In this document: in pieces, positions 1 through 7,613 of the stretch | Numbering within the stretch: the first letter of the stretch is position 1 | Layout of the letters: every line of letters begins with the position of its first letter | Assembly (NCBI RefSeq): GCF_000429765.1 | Contig: NZ_AUCM01000004.1 | Location: forward strand, 1 to 64,000 | Source of the DNA: Gemmobacter nectariphilus DSM 15620 | GTDB lineage: Bacteria; Pseudomonadota; Alphaproteobacteria; Rhodobacterales; Rhodobacteraceae | Reading direction: 5' to 3' | Length of the DNA stretch: 64,000 nucleotides | Notes under the pieces: model-generated | Seen by the model: the letters and a program-made list of their open reading frames with translations, nothing else | Told to the model about the DNA's origin: nothing | Databases searched by the model: none | Made by a program: the position numbers and the translations under genes

Positions 1-275
1 AACGGCTGGCCGAAGCCGAAATCGACCTTTCAGCAGGCACCGTCGGTGACGCCTACGACAATGCGCTGGCCGAATGCGTGATTGGCCTGTTCAAGACCGA
101 AGTCATCAACCAGATCGGCCCTTGGAAATCGATGCGCGAAGTCGAATGGGAAACCCTGAAGTGGGTCGATTGGTATAACAACCGTCGCCTGCTCGGACCC
201 ATCGGATACATCCCGCCCGCAGAAGCAGAGGAGGCGTTCTATGCAAACCTGAACACACTCGATATGGTCGCCTAG
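1..275 (+). CDS. IS3-family transposase, C-terminal fragment (cut by window edge)
   Basis: The frame is open from the window edge to the stop at 273-275, giving about 90 residues. The start SAGTVGDAYDNALAE resembles the end of an IS3-family OrfB integrase core, where the last catalytic Glu of the DDE triad follows a YDNA(L/M)AE motif; here that is the E of ALAE. The following WVDWYNNRRL stretch and the PPAEAEEAFY tail also fit IS3 OrfB proteins. The remainder of the element lies outside the window. The family call is firm; the exact IS cannot be named from this piece. Confidence 0.9.
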   Translation, partial: RLAEAEIDLSAGTVGDAYDNALAECVIGLFKTEVINQIGPWKSMREVEWETLKWVDWYNNRRLLGPIGYIPPAEAEEAFYANLNTLDMVA

Positions 276-290
276 TCATTGAACAAACCA

Positions 291-316
291 CCCTCCGGTA
301 AACCCGGGGCGGTTCA
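291..316. repeat. Right terminal inverted repeat of the IS3-type element
   Basis: Read from the outside inward on the minus strand, this begins TGAACCGCCCCGGGTTTACC, a typical IS3-family end with terminal TGA. It lies 15 bases after the transposase stop codon. Its partner is outside the window. Confidence 0.7.
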
Positions 317-348
317 AGATCCAGTGAAAAGGACTTCTCGGAGCGAAT

Positions 349-1398
349 GGCTCTGTTGCACAAATCGGCTGGTGGTCGGAACTTCCCCATCCCCGGACAG
401 ACTTATCCTGTGACTTCCGTGATGGGCGTGCCGAGGGCGGTGAAGCCGTTCAGCACGGCGACGCGGACCTGGAACTCGGCGACCTGACGATCGAACTCGC
501 GTGCGGACAGGCGCTGGCCCAGCAACTTAACGCAGTGCATCTTGGTCTCGGCCCGGCTTCGGCGGTGATAGCCGCTCCATCGTCGCCAGATTGTCCGCCC
601 GACACGCTTCGATGTGCGCAGGATTTCGTTGCGTGCGACAGCCCCGGCGGTGTCGGGTTTCCAGGGCTTGGCATTCTTGCGGGGCGGAATGATGGCGACG
701 GCCCCACGGGCGGCGATGGCATCATGGCACTTGCGGGTATCGAAGGCGCCGTCGGCGGTGACGCTGGCGATCTCCTGGTCGCGCGGGATCTGGTCGAGCA
801 GCTCGGGCAGCATGGGCGCGTCGCCCACGTCGCTGGTCGTGAACTCGGCGGCTCGGATTTCCAGTGATTTCTCGTCGATCCCGATGTGGATCTTGCGCCA
901 GACCCGGCGTTTGGAGTCGCCGTGCTTGCGGGCGTTCCACTCCCCTTCGCCCTCAACCTTGATGCCGGTGCTGTCGACCAGCAGGTGCAGCGGTCCATCC
1001 GATCCCCGGTAGGGGATGTTGACCTTCAGGGTCTTCTGGCGCCGTGACAGCGTGCTGAAGTCAGGCACAGCCCAGTCCAGACCGATCAGCCGCAACAGGC
1101 TTTCGACGAAGCCGGCCGTCTGTCTGAGCGCCATCCCGAACAGCACCTTCATCGTCAGGCACGTCTGGATCGCCGCATCGCTGTAGGCGGGCTGGCCGCC
1201 GCGCTTTCCGGTCGGCGTGGCTTCCCAGGTCATGGCAGGATCGAACCAGATCGTCAGCGCGCCACGGCGCTTGAGCGCCTTGTTATACTCAGGCCAGTTT
1301 CTGGTCTTGTAGGCGGGGGGTGTGGGTCTGCTCATGCTCCGCAGCTACCACCTTGGATTCACGAGATGAATCCCTCACCAGATTTGTGCAACAGAGCC
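349..1398 (-). mobile_element. IS903-like insertion sequence (IS5 family), complete, 1050 bp
   Basis: The ends are 18-bp perfect inverted repeats: GGCTCTGTTGCACAAATC at 349-366 and its complement at 1381-1398. One transposase gene fills the interior. Length and end sequence fit the IS903 group. That group normally makes a 9-bp target duplication, but the flanks (340-348 and 1399-1407) do not match. This suggests a deletion or a recombination between copies next to the element. Confidence 0.9.
403..1335 (-). CDS. IS903-type transposase (IS5 family)
   Basis: A 310-residue transposase, the usual length for the IS903 group. The N-terminal NWPEYNKALKRRG and the central GEGEWNARKHG...KRRVWRKIHI resemble IS903 TnpA closely. 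The DDE triad is visible as D in LLVDSTG, D in TADGAFD and E in RAETKMH. The gene is intact, sits between both inverted repeats, and has no frameshift. It should catalyse cut-and-paste or replicative movement of its element. Confidence 0.93.
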   Translation of the reverse strand: MSRPTPPAYKTRNWPEYNKALKRRGALTIWFDPAMTWEATPTGKRGGQPAYSDAAIQTCLTMKVLFGMALRQTAGFVESLLRLIGLDWAVPDFSTLSRRQKTLKVNIPYRGSDGPLHLLVDSTGIKVEGEGEWNARKHGDSKRRVWRKIHIGIDEKSLEIRAAEFTTSDVGDAPMLPELLDQIPRDQEIASVTADGAFDTRKCHDAIAARGAVAIIPPRKNAKPWKPDTAGAVARNEILRTSKRVGRTIWRRWSGYHRRSRAETKMHCVKLLGQRLSAREFDRQVAEFQVRVAVLNGFTALGTPITEVTG

Positions 1399-2186
1399 AG
1401 TATCCTGTCCCGAATCCACTTTTCGGAGAACGCGGGTCGCTTTCCTTTTTCACCCTCATCAAGGCGCAGGCCTCCAAGGGGCAGGGTGAGCCCAAGGCGC
1501 TTTTCTTCGTTGACCAGCTTCAGAACTTTGCCGAAGTGGTCCATGTTTTTGTTTGCGGTGCTGGGCGAAAGATCGTCAGCTTCGATTTTCTCGATCCACC
1601 AATCCCGAAACGCACGCACATCATCGCGGGTAAGATCTTCGAGTACCTTGTCCCCGACAACTTCAACGAAGTCGCGGTTTGCTTGTCGGATCGGTGCTTC
1701 CCACTTCCGCATCTGGGCATCCGACTTGCCTAGTCGCTTGTCGCGGGCAATCTCGAAATACAACTCAAGTGCTCGGGACACCGAGATTTTCGGTTCCGGA
1801 ACCTTTCCGAGCAACGCAGCGGTCTCGACCTGGTCGGGCTGGCCCGCGACTTCCGGAATCGCTTCGATGCGCGCAAGAAGATCATCAGTCGGCAGGGCCA
1901 ACACCTGGTCTTGCGGCAGATATGCGAGCCCATGGCGTTGTGCGATCCGCTTTGCTGCAGTGAATCTGCGTTCTGCATCGTCGCTCATGCCGTCCTGGCG
2001 AGCTTGCCAGGCATCGATCTGTGCTTGCCACGCGGCTGCGGCCTTCTTTTCTGCAAGCGTCAGCGAGTCCGTGTGCAGCGAAATCCAGATGGACTCCCGC
2101 TTCTCCACGTCCCCGAACTGCTTCGGGACACGGCGTTTAAGCCAGTAAACGCGGTTGCGAAGCAGGGGTTTCGTAGCCTTGGACAT
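1359..2186 (-). pseudogene. Phage-type tyrosine recombinase (integrase), truncated by the IS
   Basis: The 275-residue frame has the N-terminal region of phage or island integrases (LLRNRVYWLKRRVPKQFG, DUF6538-like), then a core-binding SAM-like domain around residues 120-230. The catalytic domain with its Arg, HxxR and Tyr is absent. The last 11 or so residues (LLHKSGEGFIS) are encoded by the IS903-like terminal repeat, so the frame runs into the insertion sequence at 1398 and stops by chance. The gene points away from tRNA-Tyr, the usual layout for an element integrated into a tRNA 3-prime end. The enzyme cannot be active as it stands. The missing half is not found on the far side of the IS (317-348), so DNA has been lost. 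Confidence 0.85.
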
Positions 2187-2273
2187 GTGCCGAATCTGCC
2201 GGGTTTTGGTCTATCCGGCAAGGCCCTGTGGGTAGCAAAATGGATCGCAAATTTCAGGCGCCCAGAACGCAAG

Positions 2274-2299
2274 AAGGCCGAGCTTTTCAGCCCGACCTT
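2274..2299 (-). terminator. Terminator-like hairpin after tRNA-Tyr
   Basis: AAGGCCGAGCT (2274-2284) pairs with AGCCCGACCTT (2289-2299) across a 4-base loop, with two G-U pairs. It lies about 30 bases past the tRNA-Tyr 3-prime end. The following run is only weakly T-rich on the minus strand. Confidence 0.45.
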
Positions 2300-2330
2300 C
2301 ATAACCACCAGATATTCTTGAAGAATTTCG

Positions 2331-2414
2331 TGGTGGGCGACCCTGGAATCGAACCAGGCATGGGTCTCCCCGGCGGAGTTACAGTCCGCTGCCGCACCTT
2401 GCAGCACGTCGCCC
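2331..2414 (-). tRNA. tRNA-Tyr (anticodon GTA)
   Basis: The minus strand folds as a class II tRNA of 84 nt including an encoded CCA. The acceptor stem is GGGCGAC/GTCGCCC with discriminator A. The anticodon stem-loop is GCGGA-CTGTAAC-TCCGC, giving anticodon GTA. A long variable arm (GGG..CCC) is present, as expected for Tyr. The T-arm is CCTGG-TTCGATT-CCAGG. An integrase remnant begins 145 bases past its 3-prime end, so this gene was probably an integration target. Confidence 0.95.
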
Positions 2415-2544
2415 GACGCTGGCGGGGGAATACCCAAGGTGTCGGGGGGCGTCAAGGGCGGAAAATGCGCTCCTTCGCATAAGTTGGTGCCCCTTGCGCC
2501 CGCCCCTCTGGCGGCGCATGATTCCGCCGATCAGGAGAAGTCAC

Positions 2545-3324
2545 ATGAAGAAACCCGCCTGGGTCATCGACAAGGAACGCGCCAAGGCCGCCGCCGCGCA
2601 GGAAACGGTGTGGCTTTTCGGCCTGCACGCGGTGCGCGATGCGCTGATGAACCCGGCGCGCGACAAGCTGCGGCTGCTGGTGACCAAGAATGCCGCCGAC
2701 AAGCTGGCCGAGGCGATCGCGGCCAGCGGCCTTGAGCCCGAGATGCAGGATGCCCGCAAGTTCCAGGCGCCCATCGACCCCGACTCGGTTCATCAGGGCG
2801 CCGCGCTGGAAGTGCGCCCGCTGGACTGGGGCCGGCTTGAGGATGTGGCGGCAGGCGGCGAAGGCAAGCCGCTGGTCGTGCTGCTGGACCGGGTGACCGA
2901 TCCGCACAATGTGGGCGCGATCCTGCGCTCGGCCGAGGTCTTCGGCGCGCGCGCGGTCATCGCGCCGCGCCATCATTCGGCGCCGGAAACCGGCGCGCTG
3001 GCCAAGACCGCCTCGGGCGCGCTAGAACGTCAGCCCTATCTGCGGGTGACGAACCTCTCCGAGGCGATGGTTGCGCTGCGCGACATGGGCTATGTGCTGC
3101 TGGGCCTGGACGGGCAGGCGGACCGCACGCTGGCCAAAGGGGTGGCCGAGGCAAATGGCCGCCCGATCGGGCTGGTGCTGGGCGCCGAAGGGCCGGGCCT
3201 GCGCGAGAAGACCCGCGAGACCTGCGATGCCCTGGTGCGCATTCCCTATGGTGGCGGCTTTGGCTCGCTCAATGTCTCGAACGCTGCGGCCGTTTCGCTT
3301 TACGAGGCGACGCGCGGGGGCTGA
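2545..3324 (+). CDS. rlmB: 23S rRNA 2'-O-ribose methyltransferase, SpoU/TrmH family (RlmB-like)
   Basis: A 259-residue SPOUT-fold methyltransferase that should 2'-O-methylate guanosine in 23S rRNA using SAM. An N-terminal substrate-binding region (WLFGLHAVRDAL) is followed by the three SpoU motifs: motif 1 LDRVTDPHNVGAILRSAEVF near residues 112-131 with the catalytic Asn and Arg, motif 2 LGAEGPGL, and motif 3 GSLNVSNAAAVSLYE forming the knotted SAM site. The ATG at 2545 is chosen because AGGAG sits 7 bases upstream; an upstream in-frame ATG lacks this. It is transcribed away from tRNA-Tyr. RlmB is the best match, but other TrmH paralogues such as TrmL have similar motifs. Confidence 0.88.
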   Translation: MKKPAWVIDKERAKAAAAQETVWLFGLHAVRDALMNPARDKLRLLVTKNAADKLAEAIAASGLEPEMQDARKFQAPIDPDSVHQGAALEVRPLDWGRLEDVAAGGEGKPLVVLLDRVTDPHNVGAILRSAEVFGARAVIAPRHHSAPETGALAKTASGALERQPYLRVTNLSEAMVALRDMGYVLLGLDGQADRTLAKGVAEANGRPIGLVLGAEGPGLREKTRETCDALVRIPYGGGFGSLNVSNAAAVSLYEATRGG

Positions 3325-3432
3325 TCACACATGCGCGACATCCCTTACATCGCCGCCTGCGATGATTATCTTTGTGAGAGGACGCGGAACCGGAACTCCG
3401 TGACCTTTCTCACTGTCCCTCGTTCCGACACT

Positions 3433-3469
3433 GGCGCCCGGATAACCTCCCCGGGCGCCTTTTTCTTTT
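3433..3469 (+). terminator. Rho-independent terminator after rlmB
   Basis: GGCGCCCGG (3433-3441) pairs perfectly with CCGGGCGCC (3451-3459), loop of 9, followed by TTTTTCTTTT. The T-run abuts the start of the next gene, which must therefore have a very short leader or be expressed by read-through. Confidence 0.9.
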
Positions 3470-3479
3470 GGTGAGCCCC

Positions 3480-3950
3480 GTGATCGACACAACCGACGAC
3501 GCAACCCTGCGCCGCATCTTCTCGACCACCCGCGTGATCGCGGTCGAGGGGATCGTGCCGGATCCAGCAAAACCCAGCAACTATGTGGCCCGCTTTCTGG
3601 CCGAACGCGGCTATCAGGTCATTCCGGTGAATGCCGCCCATGCCGGCAAGGAGGTGCTGGGCCAGAAGATCCTTGCCAGCTTTGCCGAGATCCCGGCCGA
3701 GGTGAAGGTCGACATGGTCGACATCTTCCGCCGGTCGGAACATGTGCCCCCGGTGGTCGAGGCGGCGCTGGCCCATCTGCCGCATCTGCGCACCGTCTGG
3801 ATGCAGGTCGGCATCACCAACGCGGCGGCTGCGGCGCTTGCGCGGGCGCGCGGCATGACGGTGGTGCAGGACCGCTGCCCCAAGATGGATATCCCCCGGC
3901 TGTTCGGCGCGCAGGGCCTTGGCGAATTCGCCGCAGAGCCACAGTTGTGA
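3480..3950 (+). CDS. CoA-binding domain protein (YccU-like)
   Basis: A 156-residue single-domain Rossmann protein of the CoA-binding family related to the N-terminus of succinyl-CoA synthetase alpha. The expected sequence pattern is visible: STTRVIAVEGIVPDPAKPSNYVA, then GYQVIPVNAAHAGKEVLG, VDIFRRSEHVPPVVE, and VGITNAAAAALARARGMTVVQDRCPKMD near the C-terminus. The biochemical role of this family is not known. GTG at 3480 is preferred because GGTGAG precedes it; GTG 3471 and TTG 3468 are alternatives inside the preceding terminator's T-run. Confidence 0.85.
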   Translation: MIDTTDDATLRRIFSTTRVIAVEGIVPDPAKPSNYVARFLAERGYQVIPVNAAHAGKEVLGQKILASFAEIPAEVKVDMVDIFRRSEHVPPVVEAALAHLPHLRTVWMQVGITNAAAAALARARGMTVVQDRCPKMDIPRLFGAQGLGEFAAEPQL

Positions 3951-4030
3951 AACCTCTGGGCGCGGCGGTTGCCCCGGCGCGCCGATTGTGGCAAGAGACG
4001 AACGTAATCAACCTTTTCTGAAGGCCCCCA

Positions 4031-4681
4031 ATGTCGGATTTCGCCGCCCGCCGCGTGATGATGGTCGACAACCAGATCCGCCCCTCGGATGTGACCAAGT
4101 ATCCGGTGATCGCCGCCATGCTCGCCGTCCCGCGCGAGGCCTATGTGCCCGCTGACCGGCGCGAGGCGGCCTATGTGGGCGAAAACCTTGCCATTGGCGG
4201 CGCACGCACCATGGTCGAGCCGCGGACGCTGGCCAAGCTGCTGGACGGTCTGAACATCCAGCGCGACGAGCTGGTGCTGAATATCGGCACCGGGCTTGGC
4301 TATTCGGCCGCCGTGATCGCGCGCATGGCCGAAGCCGTCGTCGCGGTCGAGGAAGAGGGGCTGGCCGCCGAGGCGCAGGCGGCCCTTGGCGATCAGCGCG
4401 TGGACAATGTTGCGGTCATCGCGGGGGAGCTGGCTGCAGGCGCGGCCAAGCACGCGCCTTATGACGTGATTTTCATCGAGGGTGGCATCGAGGTGTTGCC
4501 CGATGCGCTGGCCGCTCAGTTGAAACAGGGGGGCCGCATCGGCTGCCTGTTCATGGAAGGCGCTCTGGGCACCGCCCGGATCGGCACGAAACTTGGTGAC
4601 GGAATTGTCTGGCGCGACGCGTTCAACGCGGCGGCGCCGGTGTTGCCGGGCTTTGAACGAAAAGGCGAGTTCGCACTCTAG
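4031..4681 (+). CDS. pcm: Protein-L-isoaspartate O-methyltransferase-like protein
   Basis: A 216-residue SAM-dependent methyltransferase of the PCMT family, which methylates isoaspartyl residues to start protein repair. The N-terminal RRVMMVDNQIRPSDVT stretch is the form seen in alphaproteobacterial homologues. The SAM-binding motif is LVLNIGTGLGYSAAV near residue 80, followed by the acidic end VAVEEE and the IEGG motif. The substrate loop, usually GxxISQP, reads GARTMVEP, so substrate preference may differ. The gene lies 40 bases upstream of tolC in the same orientation, an arrangement I recall as common in alphaproteobacteria. Confidence 0.85.
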   Translation: MSDFAARRVMMVDNQIRPSDVTKYPVIAAMLAVPREAYVPADRREAAYVGENLAIGGARTMVEPRTLAKLLDGLNIQRDELVLNIGTGLGYSAAVIARMAEAVVAVEEEGLAAEAQAALGDQRVDNVAVIAGELAAGAAKHAPYDVIFIEGGIEVLPDALAAQLKQGGRIGCLFMEGALGTARIGTKLGDGIVWRDAFNAAAPVLPGFERKGEFAL

Positions 4682-4720
4682 ACGACCTCGGGCAGGGGCA
4701 AGAAGAAGGGAACGGGCAGA

Positions 4721-6085
4721 ATGTTGGGCAGGGCAAGGCAAATGATGCTGGGGGCGGCCGTGGCCATTGTCGCTGCGATCCCGGCGCAGGCGGAGACCTT
4801 GGGCGATGCGCTTGTTGCCGCCTACAAGAACTCCAGCTTGCTGGAACAGAACCGCGCGTTGCTGCGCGCGGCAGACGAGGATGTAGCGCAGGCAGTCGCC
4901 GCGCTTCGGCCGGTTGTGGATTTCATCATTCGCGGCACCCACGTCAACAGCGAGGTGCGTCCTGCCAGCAACGGTGAAAGCCTGACGGCGGCGCTGTCGG
5001 CCTCGCTGACACTGTATGATGGCGGCGCAAGGAAGCTGGGCATTGCGGCCTCGAAAGAGACGGTTCTCGCCACGCGGCAGGGGCTGATCGGCGTCGAACA
5101 CAATGTGCTTTATCGCGCTGTTCAGGCCTACATGCTGCTGCGCATGTACGAAGACGTCGTGGCTCTGCGTCAGGGCAACGTTCGGGTTCTGGTGCGCGAG
5201 CTGGAAGCCGCGCGCGACCGGTTCGAACTGGGCGAGATCACCCGCACGGACGTTGCGCTGGCCGAGGCCCGGCTGGCGGGGGCGCGGGCCGAACTGGCCG
5301 CCGCCGAAGGCGATGTGCTGGTCGGGCGCGAAACCTATGAACTTGCCGTCGGCCAGAAGCCTGGCCGGCTCAGCAATCCGCCGCGGCTGCCGGTGACGGC
5401 AAAGTCGGTCGAAGAAGCCAAGGCCATTGCCCGTGGCCAGCACTATGCCATCAAACAGCTGCAACATCAGCTGGCCGCCGCAGAGATCACCTTGCAGGCG
5501 ACCAAGGCACGCATGGGGCCGTCCCTGGGGCTGAGCGCCGATGTCAGCCATACCGACACCGGCAAGATGGACCGGACGGTCACCCTGTCGCTGTCCCAGC
5601 GTCTGTATCAGGGCGGCGGGCTGTCGGCGGGGTATCGCCGGGCCTTGGCGCAGCGCGATTCCGTGCGCGCAGCGCTGCAATACAAGGTTGCCGAGGTCGA
5701 GCAGGCCGTGGGCGAGGCCTGGGCACAGCGCAGCGTCGCCCGTGCCTCGATCGAGGCGACGGATCGTCAGATCGTTGCCGCTCAGGCCGCCTATGACGGT
5801 GTGCGCGAGGAAACCAAGCTGGGGGCCCGCACCACGCTGGATCTGCTGAACGCCGAACAGGAACTTCTGGATGCGCGCGCCGGCCGGCTGACGGTCGTGA
5901 CCAACGAATACATCGCCACCTATGGCTTGCTGGCCGCGATGGGCTATCTGACGGTCGAGCATCTGAAGCTGGGCATTCCGACCTATGACGTGACCGCCTA
6001 TTACAACGCGGTGAAGAATGCGCCTGCGGCCTCGGCCCAGGGCAAGCGGCTGGATCGCATTTTGCAGACCTATCAGCGCAACTGA
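4721..6085 (+). CDS. tolC: TolC-family outer membrane efflux/secretion channel
   Basis: A 454-residue protein with a signal peptide (hydrophobic AAVAIVAAIP, probable cleavage after PAQA) and the repeated pattern of OEP proteins: two internally similar halves, each with a beta-barrel piece (VDFIIRGTHVNSEVRP and LGLSADVSHTDT) flanked by long coiled-coil helices (LEAARDRFELGEITRTDVALA; YDGVREETKLGARTTLDLLN). It should form the outer-membrane exit duct for type I secretion or multidrug efflux, with inner-membrane partners not encoded here. The start has a purine-rich SD (AAGAAGGGAACGG). Confidence 0.92.
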   Translation: MLGRARQMMLGAAVAIVAAIPAQAETLGDALVAAYKNSSLLEQNRALLRAADEDVAQAVAALRPVVDFIIRGTHVNSEVRPASNGESLTAALSASLTLYDGGARKLGIAASKETVLATRQGLIGVEHNVLYRAVQAYMLLRMYEDVVALRQGNVRVLVRELEAARDRFELGEITRTDVALAEARLAGARAELAAAEGDVLVGRETYELAVGQKPGRLSNPPRLPVTAKSVEEAKAIARGQHYAIKQLQHQLAAAEITLQATKARMGPSLGLSADVSHTDTGKMDRTVTLSLSQRLYQGGGLSAGYRRALAQRDSVRAALQYKVAEVEQAVGEAWAQRSVARASIEATDRQIVAAQAAYDGVREETKLGARTTLDLLNAEQELLDARAGRLTVVTNEYIATYGLLAAMGYLTVEHLKLGIPTYDVTAYYNAVKNAPAASAQGKRLDRILQTYQRN

Positions 6086-6103
6086 GCTGGCAGAAATCCG
6101 AAC

Positions 6104-6138
6104 AAAGCGCCCGGTCGGTTGTGCCCGGGCGCTTTCGC
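6104..6138 (+). terminator. Rho-independent terminator after tolC
   Basis: AAAGCGCCCGG (6104-6114) pairs perfectly with CCGGGCGCTTT (6125-6135) around a 10-base loop; a short T-containing run follows. It is 18 bases past the tolC stop. Confidence 0.8.
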
Positions 6139-6177
6139 GTCTAGACTCTTCGGAAAATCGGCTAGGGCAGGGCTGGC

Positions 6178-6819
6178 ATGAGCGATCGCATGAGCAATGT
6201 CGAGATCGAGGACGTGTTATCCTCGATCCGCCGTCTGGTATCAGAGGATCTTCGCGGCGCACCTGCGGCCGACCCCGTGCGCCCAGCTGTGCCGCGGCTG
6301 GTTCTGACCCCGGCGCTGCGCGTGGATGCGCCTGTTGCCCCCGAGCCGCAGGCCGAGCCAGAGACGCTCGGCCCCGTCGGGCGCGAGGCGCTGGTGGCCC
6401 GCCTGGCAGAGCTGGAGGCCATCCTCGACGCGCAGGACCAGTCCTTCGAGGAGGACGCAGGCGAGGCGCTGGACCTGCCGGTTGCCGTGGCGCGTCTGGC
6501 CGAGGCCGCCGAGGCGCCGTTCGCCGAGGCGCCGTTCATCGACAGCTCGGACGATGAGGCACAGCCCGCCGTCGCGCCCGAGCCCGAGGAAAGCTTTGCC
6601 TGGACCGAACCCGTCGAGGCCACTGGCGAAGACGAAGTCTTGCCCGCCGCCAGCGAAGAGGCCTTTGCCACGCTGGATGCCGCGACCTTGCGTGAACTGA
6701 TCCGCGACGTGCTGCGCGAAGAGCTGCAAGGCGAGATCGGCGAGCGTGTGACCCGCAATCTGCGCAAGATGATCCGCACCGAGGTCAGCCGCGCGCTGAC
6801 TGCCCGAGGGGTGGTCTAG
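6178..6819 (+). CDS. PopZ-like polar organizing protein (DUF2497 family)
   Basis: A 213-residue protein in three parts. The N-terminal helix VEIEDVLSSIRRLVSEDL (residues 8-25) is very close to the client-binding helix of Caulobacter PopZ (EEILASIRRIISED). Residues 27-165 are a disordered, acidic, Pro/Ala/Glu-rich linker. The C-terminal helices LRELIRDVLREELQGEIGER...IRTEVSRAL match the oligomerisation region. PopZ builds a polar condensate that anchors chromosome-partitioning proteins. Position directly after tolC matches the Caulobacter order as I recall it, but the usual next gene valS is absent. ATG 6190 is an alternative start. Confidence 0.75.
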   Translation: MSDRMSNVEIEDVLSSIRRLVSEDLRGAPAADPVRPAVPRLVLTPALRVDAPVAPEPQAEPETLGPVGREALVARLAELEAILDAQDQSFEEDAGEALDLPVAVARLAEAAEAPFAEAPFIDSSDDEAQPAVAPEPEESFAWTEPVEATGEDEVLPAASEEAFATLDAATLRELIRDVLREELQGEIGERVTRNLRKMIRTEVSRALTARGVV

Positions 6820-6854
6820 GCGCGGCAGTCGGCCACGCAAAACGCGGCCACGCA

Positions 6855-6893
6855 AAACGAAAACCGCGCCGTTCGCAGGCGCGGTTTTCGTTT
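6855..6893. terminator. Bidirectional terminator between convergent genes
   Basis: AAACGAAAACCGCGC (6855-6869) pairs with GCGCGGTTTTCGTTT (6879-6893), a 15-bp perfect stem with A-run and T-run inside the stem ends, so it can serve both the PopZ-like gene and the minus-strand gene. A 15-base direct repeat (CGGCCACGCAAAACG at 6830 and 6845) precedes it. Confidence 0.88.
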
Positions 6894-6909
6894 CAGCAGG
6901 CGTCAAGCG

Positions 6910-7236
6910 TCAGGCGGCTTCCGCGTGATCGGCTTCCATGGCAGCGCGGCGCTCGGATTCCTCGCGCGACAGCGCAACCGAGGTGCGGATGCCCTTGGCC
7001 ACGAATTCCATCAGGCCCTTGACCACACGCTCGTTGGGGTCGATCCCCGCGCAGGACAGCACCTCGCGCCCATCGCGCGAGCGGGCCCAGCGGGCGATCT
7101 GTTCGGGGCCATTCCCGTATTTCTTGTCGTCAGCGATTGCATCGTCGAGTGCGGCGAGCACAACGGCGGCAAAAAGCTTGCGTGCGCGTTGACCCTGCTC
7201 GAAGTTGAAGGCGCTTCCATCAACGAAATCAGCCAT
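6910..7236 (-). CDS. Conserved Rhodobacteraceae small protein (DUF6280-like)
   Basis: A 108-residue soluble protein without signal peptide or membrane segment. I recognise the sequence type (VDGSAFNFEQGQRARKLFAA, DDKKYGNGPEQIARWARSRDGREVL) as a highly conserved family in Rhodobacterales, probably DUF6280. No function is known to me. AAGGACGAC precedes the ATG. It is convergent with the PopZ-like gene and is followed by a long AT-richer gap. Confidence 0.7.
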   Translation of the reverse strand: MADFVDGSAFNFEQGQRARKLFAAVVLAALDDAIADDKKYGNGPEQIARWARSRDGREVLSCAGIDPNERVVKGLMEFVAKGIRTSVALSREESERRAAMEADHAEAA

Positions 7237-7613
7237 TTCGTCGTCCTTGTTCTTCCGTCGTTATGATTATGCGTATTGCGTCCGCAGACGTGAGGCCGAA
7301 TATGACGTTTAAGTGGCGATTCGGTATTTCCGTTTCGGAATGCCAGTCATGCACTGGGAGCATGGCAGGCATAAACCCCTTACAGCATCTTGTCGGCGGA
7401 CCCACGGTCAGCCGCCGATATATGGGATCTCGGGTAGAAATTTCAACCTTTTGTTCAAGTTTTTACCACACGCGCGCGTGACCGCCGATGCGCCGCCTTT
7501 GCGCTGGAAAATGCGGCGACTTCACGGTAGCCTTGTGGCCAAGACCCGGACACCGGGCAGAGCAGTTGGGGCGCCCCGCATGTTGCGGGGCCAGCAAGGA
7601 CAGGCGGTCGGCA
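7237..7613. other. 377-bp gap upstream of ftsW
   Basis: No coding region is convincing here. It is AT-richer than its surroundings between 7254 and 7470, as a promoter region would be. It contains a 13-bp palindrome TTCCG-TTT-CGGAA (7328-7340) and a G/C hairpin GCCCCGCA-TGT-TGCGGGGC (7573-7591) just upstream of the ftsW SD. The hairpin has no T-run, so attenuation or mRNA-end protection is as likely as termination. Confidence 0.5.

Noticed and set aside
3331-3474. Small open frame beginning ATGCGCGAC between rlmB and the CoA-binding gene
   Set aside because: It reads through the terminator at 3433-3469 and ends in Phe residues coded by its T-run; no SD.
3614-6262. Long open frame on the minus strand (over 800 codons) opposite pcm and tolC
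   Set aside because: It lies antisense to well-recognised genes, has no known domains, is rich in His/Arg/Gly/Gln as expected from high-GC shadows, and has no SD.
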